DNA of 64,000 nt. Source: Gordonia amicalis NBRC 100051 = JCM 11271 (GTDB lineage Bacteria; Actinomycetota; Actinomycetes; Mycobacteriales; Mycobacteriaceae). The translations under genes were made by a program, and so were the position numbers. The DNA lies in contig NZ_BANS01000007.1 of NCBI RefSeq assembly GCF_000332995.1, forward strand, positions 1 to 64,000, read 5' to 3'. Shown here piece by piece: positions 1-9,808 of the stretch. Every line of letters begins with the position of its first letter. The first letter of the stretch is position 1. The notes below the pieces were generated by a model that did not search any database, was not told the DNA's origin, and was given only the letters and a program-made list of their open reading frames with translations.

Positions 1-371
1 ACCGTGCCACCGCTCTCGGGCACGTTCTCCGTCGCAGCGGGTGCGGGTGCTGCCGCCGGGGCGGGCTGCCCGGGCGCGGCGGCCGGCTGCTGGGTGGCGG
101 CCGGACCCACCAGGCCCTGCTGCTGGGGTGCCTGTGCGGAACCCAGGTTCACGACGGTCGGCTGCGCCGCCGACGCCGTGTCGTTGCGTTCGCTGACCAC
201 GATGCCGACCACGCCGATGGTGACGACGATCGCCGAGATCACCGCCGCGACACCCGCCGATGCCAGCACCGTCGGAATGCTGACCCCGCCCGAGCGCTTC
301 TCCGAACCGGCTTCCGGCTCGTGGGTGTCACCCACGTATCCCGGGTCCTGGTAGCCGACGTCGTTCTGCAT
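1..371 (-). CDS. Single-pass membrane protein with Pro/Ala/Gln-rich tail, partial (runs off window)
   Basis: The gene reads leftward from ATG at 371 and is open to the window edge, so at least 123 codons are visible. The product has an acidic cytoplasmic N-terminus of about 28 residues, one hydrophobic segment at roughly residues 30-54, then an extracytoplasmic stretch dominated by Ala, Pro and Gln. No catalytic domain is visible in this part. An iron-box-like sequence lies 109 bp upstream (480-498), and the siderophore operon ends at 507, so iron regulation and an envelope role are plausible. I do not recognise the family. It could be the anchor of a larger periplasmic protein whose C-terminal domain lies outside the window. 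Confidence 0.7.
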   Translation of the reverse strand, partial: MQNDVGYQDPGYVGDTHEPEAGSEKRSGGVSIPTVLASAGVAAVISAIVVTIGVVGIVVSERNDTASAAQPTVVNLGSAQAPQQQGLVGPAATQQPAAAPGQPAPAAAPAPAATENVPESGGT

Positions 372-479
372 GGTGTTCTCCGTGTTTTCTTCGGTATGGC
401 GTGTTCACTCGTGTGGCGTGGCCGCGCGCTCGATCGGCGTCACCACGTACTGCATCGTTCCCGATTTCCACCGGGATTA

Positions 480-498
480 CTAGGCAAGCCTAAGCTAG
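480..498 (-). promoter_or_regulatory. Candidate IdeR/DmdR iron box
   Basis: The sequence CTAGGCAAGCCTAAGCTAG matches 14 of 19 positions of the DtxR/IdeR consensus TTAGGTTAGCCTAACCTAA, including the AGCCTAA core. It lies between the end of the WS/DGAT gene and the leftward start at 371, so it should control the partial membrane protein gene rather than the siderophore operon. The match was made by eye and binding is inferred. Confidence 0.55.
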
Positions 499-506
499 CT
501 TCAGTG

Positions 507-1811
507 TCACTCGGGCGTTAGGGCCTCGTTCAGCACCTTGTCGAATGTCGTGACGAACTTCTCCGCGTAGTCGGGCAGTGCCTCCGCATCGGTGACGATG
601 CCGAAACTCGTCGTGGTGCCGAGGATGAGGACCGTCACCGAGAAGGAGTAGCCGGCCAGCGGCGACAGCGGGGTGAGGCTCACGATCGACCTGCCCAGCA
701 CCGACCGCACCCTCGAGAAGCCGGGGTTGATGCCGATGTGGATGTCCGGGTGCATGTGCGCCATCGAGGCGTTCACGATGGCGCGCTGCAGGCCCCACAG
801 CGGCGCGCGCGGGAGGTCGTCCGCCGCTGCGAGATAGAGTTCGGGCCGCCGTTGCGCGATCGTGGCCAGCTCACCACGAGCCCGTTCGATCTGCTGCGAC
901 AGGTCGGTCTCGTTGCCGGGCAGGTTGAGCAGCGCCACGGACACCGCGTTGCCGGTGTGCCGGAACTCCTCGTCGAGGGTCACCGGAAGCGTCACGCGGA
1001 GGACCTCCGCCGGCGGCGACGCCGGCGGATCGAGGCTGAGGGCCCGGCCGATGGCCCCGAGGACGAACTCGTGCACGCTGGAACCGTTGGCCTTGGCCGC
1101 TTTACGAAGAGCGCGGGTCGACGTGCCGAACAGCGCATGTTCACGACGCCCCGACTTCGTCAGGCTCGGCCAGGCGCGCTTCTTGCCACCACCGGCGGCG
1201 TGCTGATCGTTGAACGCCGCCTTGGCCTCGCCCAGCTTCTCCGGGTCGATACCGCTGATGTGGAACCGGGGACTCGTGGCGAACCGCTCGAACTCGGCGA
1301 GGTCCTCGCGCTCACCGTCGGCGAGCAATGCCGCGAAGGCCGCACCGGCGATGCCGTCGGAGATGCTGTGATGCACGCGGAGCAACACCCACTGACCCAC
1401 GCCCTCGGCGCCCGCAGAGGGTGTGAACAGCGTGATGTCCCAGAACGGACGCGGACGCGGCAACGGCGTCTCCAGGAGCTTGGAGACACGACGCTGCAGG
1501 TGCTCGCGATCGGTGAAGCCGAGTTCCGAGACGTGTTCGCCCGCATCCCAGTTCTCGTCGGCGAGCACCACCTCGGGCTTGCGCCAGCGGCCGTTCTTGA
1601 CACCCAGCCTGAAGATCTCGAACAGCCGGCCCCGTTCACGCACCCGGGCACGGACCTCGTCGAGGCCGAGAAGCGTTCCACCCGTCTCGAGTTCGAGGAT
1701 CATCGACCAGTGCATGGGCCGGCTGTCGGTGTCCATGTGCAGGTAGGTGTGGTCCGGGGGTGCGAGCTCGGTGACGCGAGCGTCGGCCGGGGAAGTGACT
1801 GTGCTGTTCAT
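507..1811 (-). CDS. WS/DGAT-family acyltransferase in the siderophore operon
   Basis: The 434-residue product carries the condensation-type active-site motif HHxxxDG as HHSISDG at residues 147-153, the signature of wax ester synthase/diacylglycerol acyltransferases. It also has the C-terminal block around SVTVLILGTTTSFGIVTD typical of the family. It is the last gene of a leftward operon (25 bp behind the acyl-CoA dehydrogenase) with salicylate synthase and an ACP. In mycobacteria the GNAT enzyme MbtK puts the lipid tail on the siderophore. Here the acyltransferase next to the ACP and dehydrogenase is of WS/DGAT type, so it may transfer the acyl chain to a hydroxylysine or related group. That role is inferred; storage-lipid synthesis is the alternative. 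Confidence 0.8.
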   Translation of the reverse strand: MNSTVTSPADARVTELAPPDHTYLHMDTDSRPMHWSMILELETGGTLLGLDEVRARVRERGRLFEIFRLGVKNGRWRKPEVVLADENWDAGEHVSELGFTDREHLQRRVSKLLETPLPRPRPFWDITLFTPSAGAEGVGQWVLLRVHHSISDGIAGAAFAALLADGEREDLAEFERFATSPRFHISGIDPEKLGEAKAAFNDQHAAGGGKKRAWPSLTKSGRREHALFGTSTRALRKAAKANGSSVHEFVLGAIGRALSLDPPASPPAEVLRVTLPVTLDEEFRHTGNAVSVALLNLPGNETDLSQQIERARGELATIAQRRPELYLAAADDLPRAPLWGLQRAIVNASMAHMHPDIHIGINPGFSRVRSVLGRSIVSLTPLSPLAGYSFSVTVLILGTTTSFGIVTDAEALPDYAEKFVTTFDKVLNEALTPE

Positions 1812-1836
1812 CGATGACCGCCTGGATGAAGGACGC

Positions 1837-3003
1837 TCAGGGCGCCTGGGTGAGAGAACCGGAGAAGTGCTGCTGGTAACGCTCGGTGTCGGGTTTCATG
1901 GCCGCGGCGACCAGTTCCCACAGCACCTCGTCGGTACCGCCACCGACGCGCGCGAGTTTCATGTCGCGCCACCAGCGTCCGATCGGGGTCTCGGTCTCGA
2001 GGTAACCGATACCGCCGAAGATGTGCAGGCATTCCGAGGCGACCTCTTCGCCCAGGTTCGCCGCGGTCGCCTTGAGTGCCGCCGCGGTCCGGAGGTTGAT
2101 CCTGCCCCCGGCGGCGACGCCGTCGAGCGAGTAGCTCAGCACATCCACGCGGGCCTGCAGGTCCGCAAGACGCAGGCGGAGTGCCTGATGGTCGTAGAGC
2201 TTCTTGCCGAACTGGGTACGCTCCATCATGCGGGCGAGCGTCACGCCGAGCATCACCTCACAGGCGGCCGCGATCTGCGCGGCGACCGAATAGCGTTCGT
2301 GTGCAAGGCCCCAGCTGATGATCGCCAGACCCGTGCCCGGGCGGGCGATCAGCGCCTCCTCGGGGATCCACGTGTCGATGGCGACCGGGGCGGTGTCGAG
2401 CGGTCCGGCACCCAGCTTCTGATACGGCGCGCCGACGCGGACCTGGTCGACCGGCACCGCGGCGAGCGCGACGTTGCCTCCGGCGTCGGGGCCGTCCTCG
2501 ACGCCACGACACACGACGAACATGTAGTCGGCGATCGGCGACAGCGAGACGAACTTCTTGTTCCCCACGACGCGGTATCCGCCGTTCTCGCCGAAGATCC
2601 GCGTCTCCGAGTTCTGCAGGTCCGACCCGCCCTGCTCCTCCGAGGCGCCGATGCACAGGACGGCGTCGGTGGTCATCGCCCGGTACGCGAGATCTTTCAG
2701 GAAGTCGTTGCGGCCGAAGCGTCGGAGGATGGCGATCGCCGAATCGTGCAGGCTGACACCGACGCCGATCGCGGCCGAGCCCAGCGATCCGAGACGACGG
2801 CCCAAGGCGAAGTGGTCATGGAGGTCGGTGAGCTTGCGATCCTCCCACTTCCGGGTGAAAACCCCTGCCTCACCCAGATGTTCGAGGAGTGGACGCGGGA
2901 AGCGATGGTCCCTCTCGGCCTGCGCTGTCCACGCGGTGACCTTCTCGTCGAACGCCGCGTCGAGCAACTCCGTGTACGTATGCACTCCGGTGTCCACACT
3001 CAT
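1837..3003 (-). CDS. Acyl-CoA/acyl-ACP dehydrogenase, MbtN (FadE14)-like
   Basis: This 388-residue flavoprotein has the acyl-CoA dehydrogenase layout: an N-terminal helical domain, a beta-domain with the [14 protein letters not shown] FAD/substrate loop near residue 120, and a C-terminal helical domain with [12 protein letters not shown]. The sequence GGTDEVLWE occupies the C-terminal catalytic-loop position. In mycobactin synthesis MbtN introduces the double bond in the ACP-bound acyl chain. The ACP gene ends only 14 bp upstream, and salicylate synthase is in the same operon. The start at 3003 is an ATG. The assignment to siderophore tailoring rests on context; the family assignment is firm. 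Confidence 0.85.
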   Translation of the reverse strand: MSVDTGVHTYTELLDAAFDEKVTAWTAQAERDHRFPRPLLEHLGEAGVFTRKWEDRKLTDLHDHFALGRRLGSLGSAAIGVGVSLHDSAIAILRRFGRNDFLKDLAYRAMTTDAVLCIGASEEQGGSDLQNSETRIFGENGGYRVVGNKKFVSLSPIADYMFVVCRGVEDGPDAGGNVALAAVPVDQVRVGAPYQKLGAGPLDTAPVAIDTWIPEEALIARPGTGLAIISWGLAHERYSVAAQIAAACEVMLGVTLARMMERTQFGKKLYDHQALRLRLADLQARVDVLSYSLDGVAAGGRINLRTAAALKATAANLGEEVASECLHIFGGIGYLETETPIGRWWRDMKLARVGGGTDEVLWELVAAAMKPDTERYQQHFSGSLTQAP

Positions 3004-3017
3004 CCCCTCGCCCCCGG

Positions 3018-3266
3018 TCAGGCCGCGGTCCCGGCCTTCGAGCGGACCAGGTCTTCGAGATCACCGACCGTCTTGGACTCGAAGAGTTCGCGCTCGGTCA
3101 GCTTCACGCCCAGACGCTCCTCGATCGCCACGACACCGATGGCGAATGCCACCGAGTCGAGCCCCAGGTCGTCGATCAGTCTCGACTCGGGGGTGACGTC
3201 GCCGAGCGCGAGGTCGAGGTCCTCGGTGAGGATTCCTTGTAGCGCTTCGGTGATGTTGTCGGACAT
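3018..3266 (-). CDS. Acyl carrier protein, MbtL-like
   Basis: This is a complete 82-residue acidic carrier protein with the phosphopantetheine attachment motif DLGLDSVAF; Ser38 is the expected modified residue. The ATG at 3266 is preceded by a strong AGGAG ribosome site 9 bp upstream; the same frame stays open further upstream but this start gives the normal ACP length. It sits between salicylate synthase and the acyl dehydrogenase, which mirrors the mbtL-mbtN pairing of the mycobacterial mbt-2 locus. It presumably holds the fatty acyl chain that becomes the siderophore's lipid tail. Loading would need an acyl-ACP ligase (MbtM type), which is not in this window. Confidence 0.88.
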   Translation of the reverse strand: MSDNITEALQGILTEDLDLALGDVTPESRLIDDLGLDSVAFAIGVVAIEERLGVKLTERELFESKTVGDLEDLVRSKAGTAA

Positions 3267-3315
3267 GTGATCACTCCTGAGGTGACGATGGTGGTGGGTC
3301 GGACGTAACGGGCGG

Positions 3316-4656
3316 TCAGCGTGGGATGACGTAGGGGGCGACGCTGCCCAATTTCTCACAGGTCTCCTCGAACTCGCGCTCGGGTGTCGACTGCGCGACG
3401 ATGCCGGCACCGGCGCGCAGCCACGCTTTGCCCCCGGTCGCGAAGACGGTACGCAGTGCGAGGGTCGCCTCGAGCTCCCCCGACGACGACGCGACGAGTA
3501 TCGCACCCGAATACGGGCCGCGACGCCGGGACTCGAGCCGGTCGATGGCCTCGACGGCCGGGGTCTTCGGAACCCCCGAAGCGGTGATCGACGGGAAGAC
3601 GACTTCGAGTGCGCGCCAGGGTGTTTCACCGTCGGCGAGAGTACCCTTCACGGTCGAGGCCAGGTGCTGGACGCTGCCACGCTCACGCACCTCCATGAAC
3701 TCGCTTACCGCAGTCGTGTTCGCGGCCGAGATCGACGCGATCTCGTCGAAGCAGGCACGAACCGACATCGCGTGCTCGGCGACCTCTTTGGCGTCACCGA
3801 GAAGCTCGGCGCGGGCGGCCGCATCACGCTCCGTCGAGATTCCGAAAGCCCTTGTACCCGCAAGCGGTTCGGTCACCACCGTCCGGTCGTCGTGCACCGC
3901 GACCACGAGCTCGGGGCTGAATCCGGCGGCCGCGAGATCACCGAGCGACAGCAGATACGAACGCGCCGGGGTGTTGTCCGCGCGACCCCGCGCGTAGGTG
4001 GCGGGGATGTCGACCGGGAACGGGATGTCGACGGCGCGGGAGAGGATGACCTTCTGATAGCGCCCGGCGGCGATCTCGGCGACGGCGGTGGCGACGCGAC
4101 TGCGATAGTCCTCCGAGTCGACTCGCACATCGACCGGGCGCGACTCGCCGGGAGCGCTTGCCGTGAGGGAGATCTCGAGGAGAAGACGTGCTCGTTCGGG
4201 ATCGGCGGTGCCGGTGTCCACGCCATCCGCGTCGACGAAGGCCTCGAACTCGGGGACGATCAGATGCGCGAGGACCGTGTCGTCGGGAACACGGTCGAGG
4301 ATGCCGTGGTACGGCGCGCAGAAGTCGAAACCGACCCAGCCGTAGAGACGCCAGTCGGCGATCGACAGGGATTCCGTCGCCGCGGCGAGGGCATCTGCCG
4401 GGTCGCCGTGCCAAGCAGTGGTCGTCCGGCGCCCCTGGTCGTCGACGATGACCTCGCTGCGCGTGACGACCACACGCGCACGGACGCCCGCGGCGAAGGT
4501 CCAGCGACCGTTGCGCTCGTAGACGACGTGGTCACCAAACTCGCCCGAACCCGCCCAGGCCGCCGAGATCTCGGCGGCGGCGGCGCTGACCGGGGTCGCC
4601 GGTCCGAGCCCCGCAGCGTCGAGCGTCGGGGTTCGCGAATCGGTCGTCAGCGACAT
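3316..4656 (-). CDS. mbtI: Salicylate synthase, MbtI/NbtS family
   Basis: The 446-residue protein matches the chorismate-utilising MST family throughout its C-terminal two-thirds. Visible blocks are YQKVILSR with Lys202 at the catalytic-base position, EPLAGTRAFG, the E-(I/V)-A-EHAMSVR metal-site region, RERGSVQHL, ITASGVPKTPAVEAI, GPYSGA and the terminal EREFEETCEKLGSVAPYV. These blocks correspond closely to M. tuberculosis MbtI (450 aa). It converts chorismate through isochorismate to salicylate for the aryl cap of mycobactin/nocobactin-type siderophores. A GGAGG site precedes the ATG at 4656. It is the first gene of the operon, and iron boxes lie 45-130 bp upstream. An isochorismate synthase is less likely given the MbtI-type blocks. 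Confidence 0.92.
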   Translation of the reverse strand: MSLTTDSRTPTLDAAGLGPATPVSAAAAEISAAWAGSGEFGDHVVYERNGRWTFAAGVRARVVVTRSEVIVDDQGRRTTTAWHGDPADALAAATESLSIADWRLYGWVGFDFCAPYHGILDRVPDDTVLAHLIVPEFEAFVDADGVDTGTADPERARLLLEISLTASAPGESRPVDVRVDSEDYRSRVATAVAEIAAGRYQKVILSRAVDIPFPVDIPATYARGRADNTPARSYLLSLGDLAAAGFSPELVVAVHDDRTVVTEPLAGTRAFGISTERDAAARAELLGDAKEVAEHAMSVRACFDEIASISAANTTAVSEFMEVRERGSVQHLASTVKGTLADGETPWRALEVVFPSITASGVPKTPAVEAIDRLESRRRGPYSGAILVASSSGELEATLALRTVFATGGKAWLRAGAGIVAQSTPEREFEETCEKLGSVAPYVIPR

Positions 4657-4700
4657 GTCCTTGTCCTCCGGTCGTGGGCGGCAGCGTGATCTTAGGAAGA

Positions 4701-4719
4701 TTAGGACAGCCTAAGCAAA
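4701..4719 (-). promoter_or_regulatory. IdeR/DmdR iron box, salicylate synthase side
   Basis: TTAGGACAGCCTAAGCAAA matches 15 of 19 positions of the DtxR-family iron-box consensus and contains the inverted pair TTAGG/CCTAA. It lies 45 bp upstream of the salicylate synthase start. This fits Fe-dependent repression of the leftward operon. The position is seen directly; the regulator is inferred. Confidence 0.75.
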
Positions 4720-4765
4720 CAGCCCCCGTTCGTCGATGGCGTGGCTCACACCGCCGACCGATCGG

Positions 4766-4784
4766 TAAGGTTACCCTATCCTGT
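4766..4784 (+). promoter_or_regulatory. IdeR/DmdR iron box overlapping the mbtA promoter
   Basis: TAAGGTTACCCTATCCTGT matches 14 of 19 iron-box positions, with an intact AGGTTAnCCTAnCCT core. It covers a plausible -10 hexamer (TATCCT, 4777-4782) for the rightward ligase gene, whose first ATG is at 4795. A repressor bound here would block polymerase directly. Confidence 0.7.
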
Positions 4785-4794
4785 CTGTGTTTGA

Positions 4795-6471
4795 ATGGGA
4801 CCCATGCAGACGCATCTGGACCGAGTGACCGACCTACTCGACGGTTTCACCCCGTACGCCGACGTCCAGGCCGAGCGCTACCGGGACGCCGGACTGTTCC
4901 GCGGCCTCCCCCTGTTCGCGAGCTTCGACGCCAGTGCCGATCGCACCCCCGACGCCCCGGCCGTCACCGATGCGTCGACCGACGGACCGCGGACGCTCAG
5001 CTACTCCGACCTGCGTGCCGCCTCGCTGCGTCGTGCGGCAGGTTTCGTCGGGGCCGGACTCCGGCCCGGACAACGCGTCGTCCTGCAGCAGAACAACTCC
5101 CTCGACTTCGTCGTGAACCTGTTCGGCCTGCTCCGCGCGGGCATCGCCCCGGTGATGACCCTGCCCGCCCACCGGATCACCGAGATCGCCCACCTCGCGG
5201 CCGGCGCCGGGGCCGTCGCCTACATCGGCGAGGACGGACGGCGCGGCTTCGACTTCCGGGATCTCGCCACCGAGCTGCAATCCCGCGTCCCCGACGTCGA
5301 GCACGTGTTCATCTCCGGCGATCCCGGTCCGTTCCGGGGGGCACCGGACACGGACTCCGCCACGGTCGACCTCCCTTCCCCGCCGGATGCCGGCCTCCCG
5401 GCGCTGTTCCTGGTCTCGGGCGGCACCACCGGTCTGCCCAAACTGATCGCGCGGACCCACGACGACTACGACCTCAATGCGCGACTGTCGAGCGACGTCG
5501 CGAACCTGACGGCCGACGACACGTACCTGGTCGCGCTGCCCGCGGCCCACAACTTCCCGCTGTGCTGCCCGGGCATCCTCGGCGTCCTCGGCGTCGGCGG
5601 CCACGTCGTCTTCACCGACAACCCGAGCCCCGACAACACCTTCGACCTCATCGAACGCCACCGCGTCACGGTGACCGCACTGGTGCCCGCCCTCGCGCAG
5701 CTGTGGTGCGCGGCGACCGAGTGGGAACCCGCGGACATCAGCTCCCTGCGACTCCTCCAGGTCGGCGGCGCCAAGCTGGCCCACCCCGACGCCGTCGCGC
5801 TCGACGAGGCCCTCGGCGACGTGGTCCAGCAGGTGTTCGGCATGGCCGAGGGGCTCATCTGCTACACCCGGCCGGACGAACCGCGCGATCTCGTCCACGA
5901 GGTGCAGGGTTCACCGATGTCCGAGTTCGACGAGGTGCGCGTCGTCGACGAGGAGGGCGCCGACGTTCCCGACGGCGAAGAGGGCGAACTGCTGGTGCGC
6001 GGCCCGTACACGATCCGCGGATACTACCGGGCCGACGCCCACAACGAGAAGTCCTTCACCCCCGACGGCTTCTACCGATCGGGGGACAAGGTGACCCGGC
6101 TGCCCTCCGGGCATCTGTCGGTGACCGGCCGCATCAAGGACACCATCGTCCGGGCCGGCGAGAACGTCGCTGCCGACGACGTCGAGGAGAACCTGCTCGC
6201 ACACCCGTCGGTGCGACAGGTCGCGGTGGTCGGACTGCCCGACGATGCGCTCGGTGAGAAGATCTGCGCCGCGGTCGTGCTCTCCCACGACCATCCGCCG
6301 GCCCGGCCGCTCGAACTGGCCACGCTCCGCACGTTCCTCGCCGACCGCGGCCTCGCATCGTTCAAGCTGCCCGACGTGGTCCGCATCGTGCGGACCCTGC
6401 CCGTCACCGCCGTCGGCAAGATCGACAAGAAGATCCTGCGGACGACGCTGCTGGACTCTCCCGCTGGTTGA
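4795..6471 (+). CDS. mbtA: Salicylate-AMP ligase, MbtA/EntE family
   Basis: The 558-residue adenylate-forming enzyme has the P-loop-like motif SGGTTGLPKL at about residues 208-217, the aryl-acid motif FGMAEGLICYTR, the hinge block YRSGDK...GRIKDTIVRAGENVAADDVEENL and the C-terminal catalytic lysine in GKIDKK. This is the layout of EntE/MbtA aryl-acid ligases. It activates salicylate and loads it on the aryl carrier domain of a siderophore NRPS, which lies outside the window. It is divergent from the salicylate synthase gene and sits directly behind an iron box. No Shine-Dalgarno is visible before ATG 4795 or 4804, which suggests a leaderless transcript. The stop codon lies inside a tandem repeat. 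Confidence 0.92.
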   Translation: MGPMQTHLDRVTDLLDGFTPYADVQAERYRDAGLFRGLPLFASFDASADRTPDAPAVTDASTDGPRTLSYSDLRAASLRRAAGFVGAGLRPGQRVVLQQNNSLDFVVNLFGLLRAGIAPVMTLPAHRITEIAHLAAGAGAVAYIGEDGRRGFDFRDLATELQSRVPDVEHVFISGDPGPFRGAPDTDSATVDLPSPPDAGLPALFLVSGGTTGLPKLIARTHDDYDLNARLSSDVANLTADDTYLVALPAAHNFPLCCPGILGVLGVGGHVVFTDNPSPDNTFDLIERHRVTVTALVPALAQLWCAATEWEPADISSLRLLQVGGAKLAHPDAVALDEALGDVVQQVFGMAEGLICYTRPDEPRDLVHEVQGSPMSEFDEVRVVDEEGADVPDGEEGELLVRGPYTIRGYYRADAHNEKSFTPDGFYRSGDKVTRLPSGHLSVTGRIKDTIVRAGENVAADDVEENLLAHPSVRQVAVVGLPDDALGEKICAAVVLSHDHPPARPLELATLRTFLADRGLASFKLPDVVRIVRTLPVTAVGKIDKKILRTTLLDSPAG

Positions 6472-6566
6472 GCCCCTTCCACCGCTGATTGAGCCCCTTC
6501 CACCGCTGATTGAGCCCCTTCCACCGCTGATTGAGCCCCTTCCACCGCTGATTGAGCTTGTCGAAA
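6462..6566. repeat. 21-bp tandem repeat, four full copies and a partial fifth
   Basis: A 21-bp unit beginning CGCTGATTGAGCCCC starts at 6462, 6483, 6504 and 6525. A fifth copy at 6546 keeps CGCTGATTGAGC and then changes to TTGTCGAAATC. The first copy has G instead of A at its sixth base and contains the TGA stop of the salicylate-AMP ligase. The array fills the gap to the convergent acetyltransferase gene. There are no spacers, so it is not a CRISPR. Confidence 0.9.
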
Positions 6567-6914
6567 TCACACCGGCGCGAGCTCCACGATTCCCGGGTGA
6601 TGGTCGAGGTAGTCCTTGGTGAACGAACACACCGGCCGGATCCGGGCGTTGTGTTCACGCGCGAAGTGGATGACCGTCCGGGTGAGACGCGTCGCGAGCC
6701 CGTGGCCGGTGTACTCGTCGTAGAGCACGGTGTGCAGAACGGTGATGGTCGTCTGGCCGTCGACGGTCTCCATCGAATAGCCGAGTACGCCGACGAGATC
6801 GCCCGCAACCCAGAGTTCGAACCGTTCGCGGTCGGGATTGTGCACCACCTGAGCGATCTGCTGCAGGATGGACCTCGCCGATTGCGGCGGTCGATGCCGG
6901 TTCTTGCGTAGCAC
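6567..6914 (-). CDS. GNAT-family N-acetyltransferase, small YjdJ-like type
   Basis: The 115-residue protein resembles the compact GCN5-like group (COG2388/PF14542 type). It has a short strand region (FELWVAGDLVGVLGY), a central strand with VLHTVLYDEYTGHGLATRLTR at the acetyl-CoA-binding G-x-G-x-(A/G) position, and the ARIRPVCSFTKDYLDHHP block near the C-terminus. The last block is the typical end of this group. The substrate is unknown. The gene converges on the salicylate-AMP ligase across the tandem repeat. The start at 6914 is an ATG. There is no sign that it belongs to the siderophore pathway. Confidence 0.85.
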   Translation of the reverse strand: MLRKNRHRPPQSARSILQQIAQVVHNPDRERFELWVAGDLVGVLGYSMETVDGQTTITVLHTVLYDEYTGHGLATRLTRTVIHFAREHNARIRPVCSFTKDYLDHHPGIVELAPV

Positions 6915-7099
6915 CTACACCTCCTCATGTCGTCACCGTCTGCGGGTCACCGGCATCACGCCACTTCTTGACGTTCGGTCCCCTGTGACTAGGGTCACAC
7001 CCTACCTTACGGATCCGTAACTGCTGAGAAAGGGTATCGATCTGCCAGGCATCGGGTGGCTCCTCCGCGGACGTTGTAAGGTGGCGAGCGCAACACAAC

Positions 7100-9772
<2,673 letters not shown>

Positions 9773-9808
9773 AGCGTCGGCCGCCACCGTCGAGGTTGAT
9801 GGGCGACC

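Noticed and set aside
4674-6257. Long rightward open frame overlapping the salicylate-AMP ligase gene
   Set aside because: It is an Arg/Pro-rich high-GC shadow of the ligase gene with no family match.
6462-6566. Possible CRISPR array (short repeats in a row)
   Set aside because: Units are contiguous with no spacers, and no cas genes are in the window.
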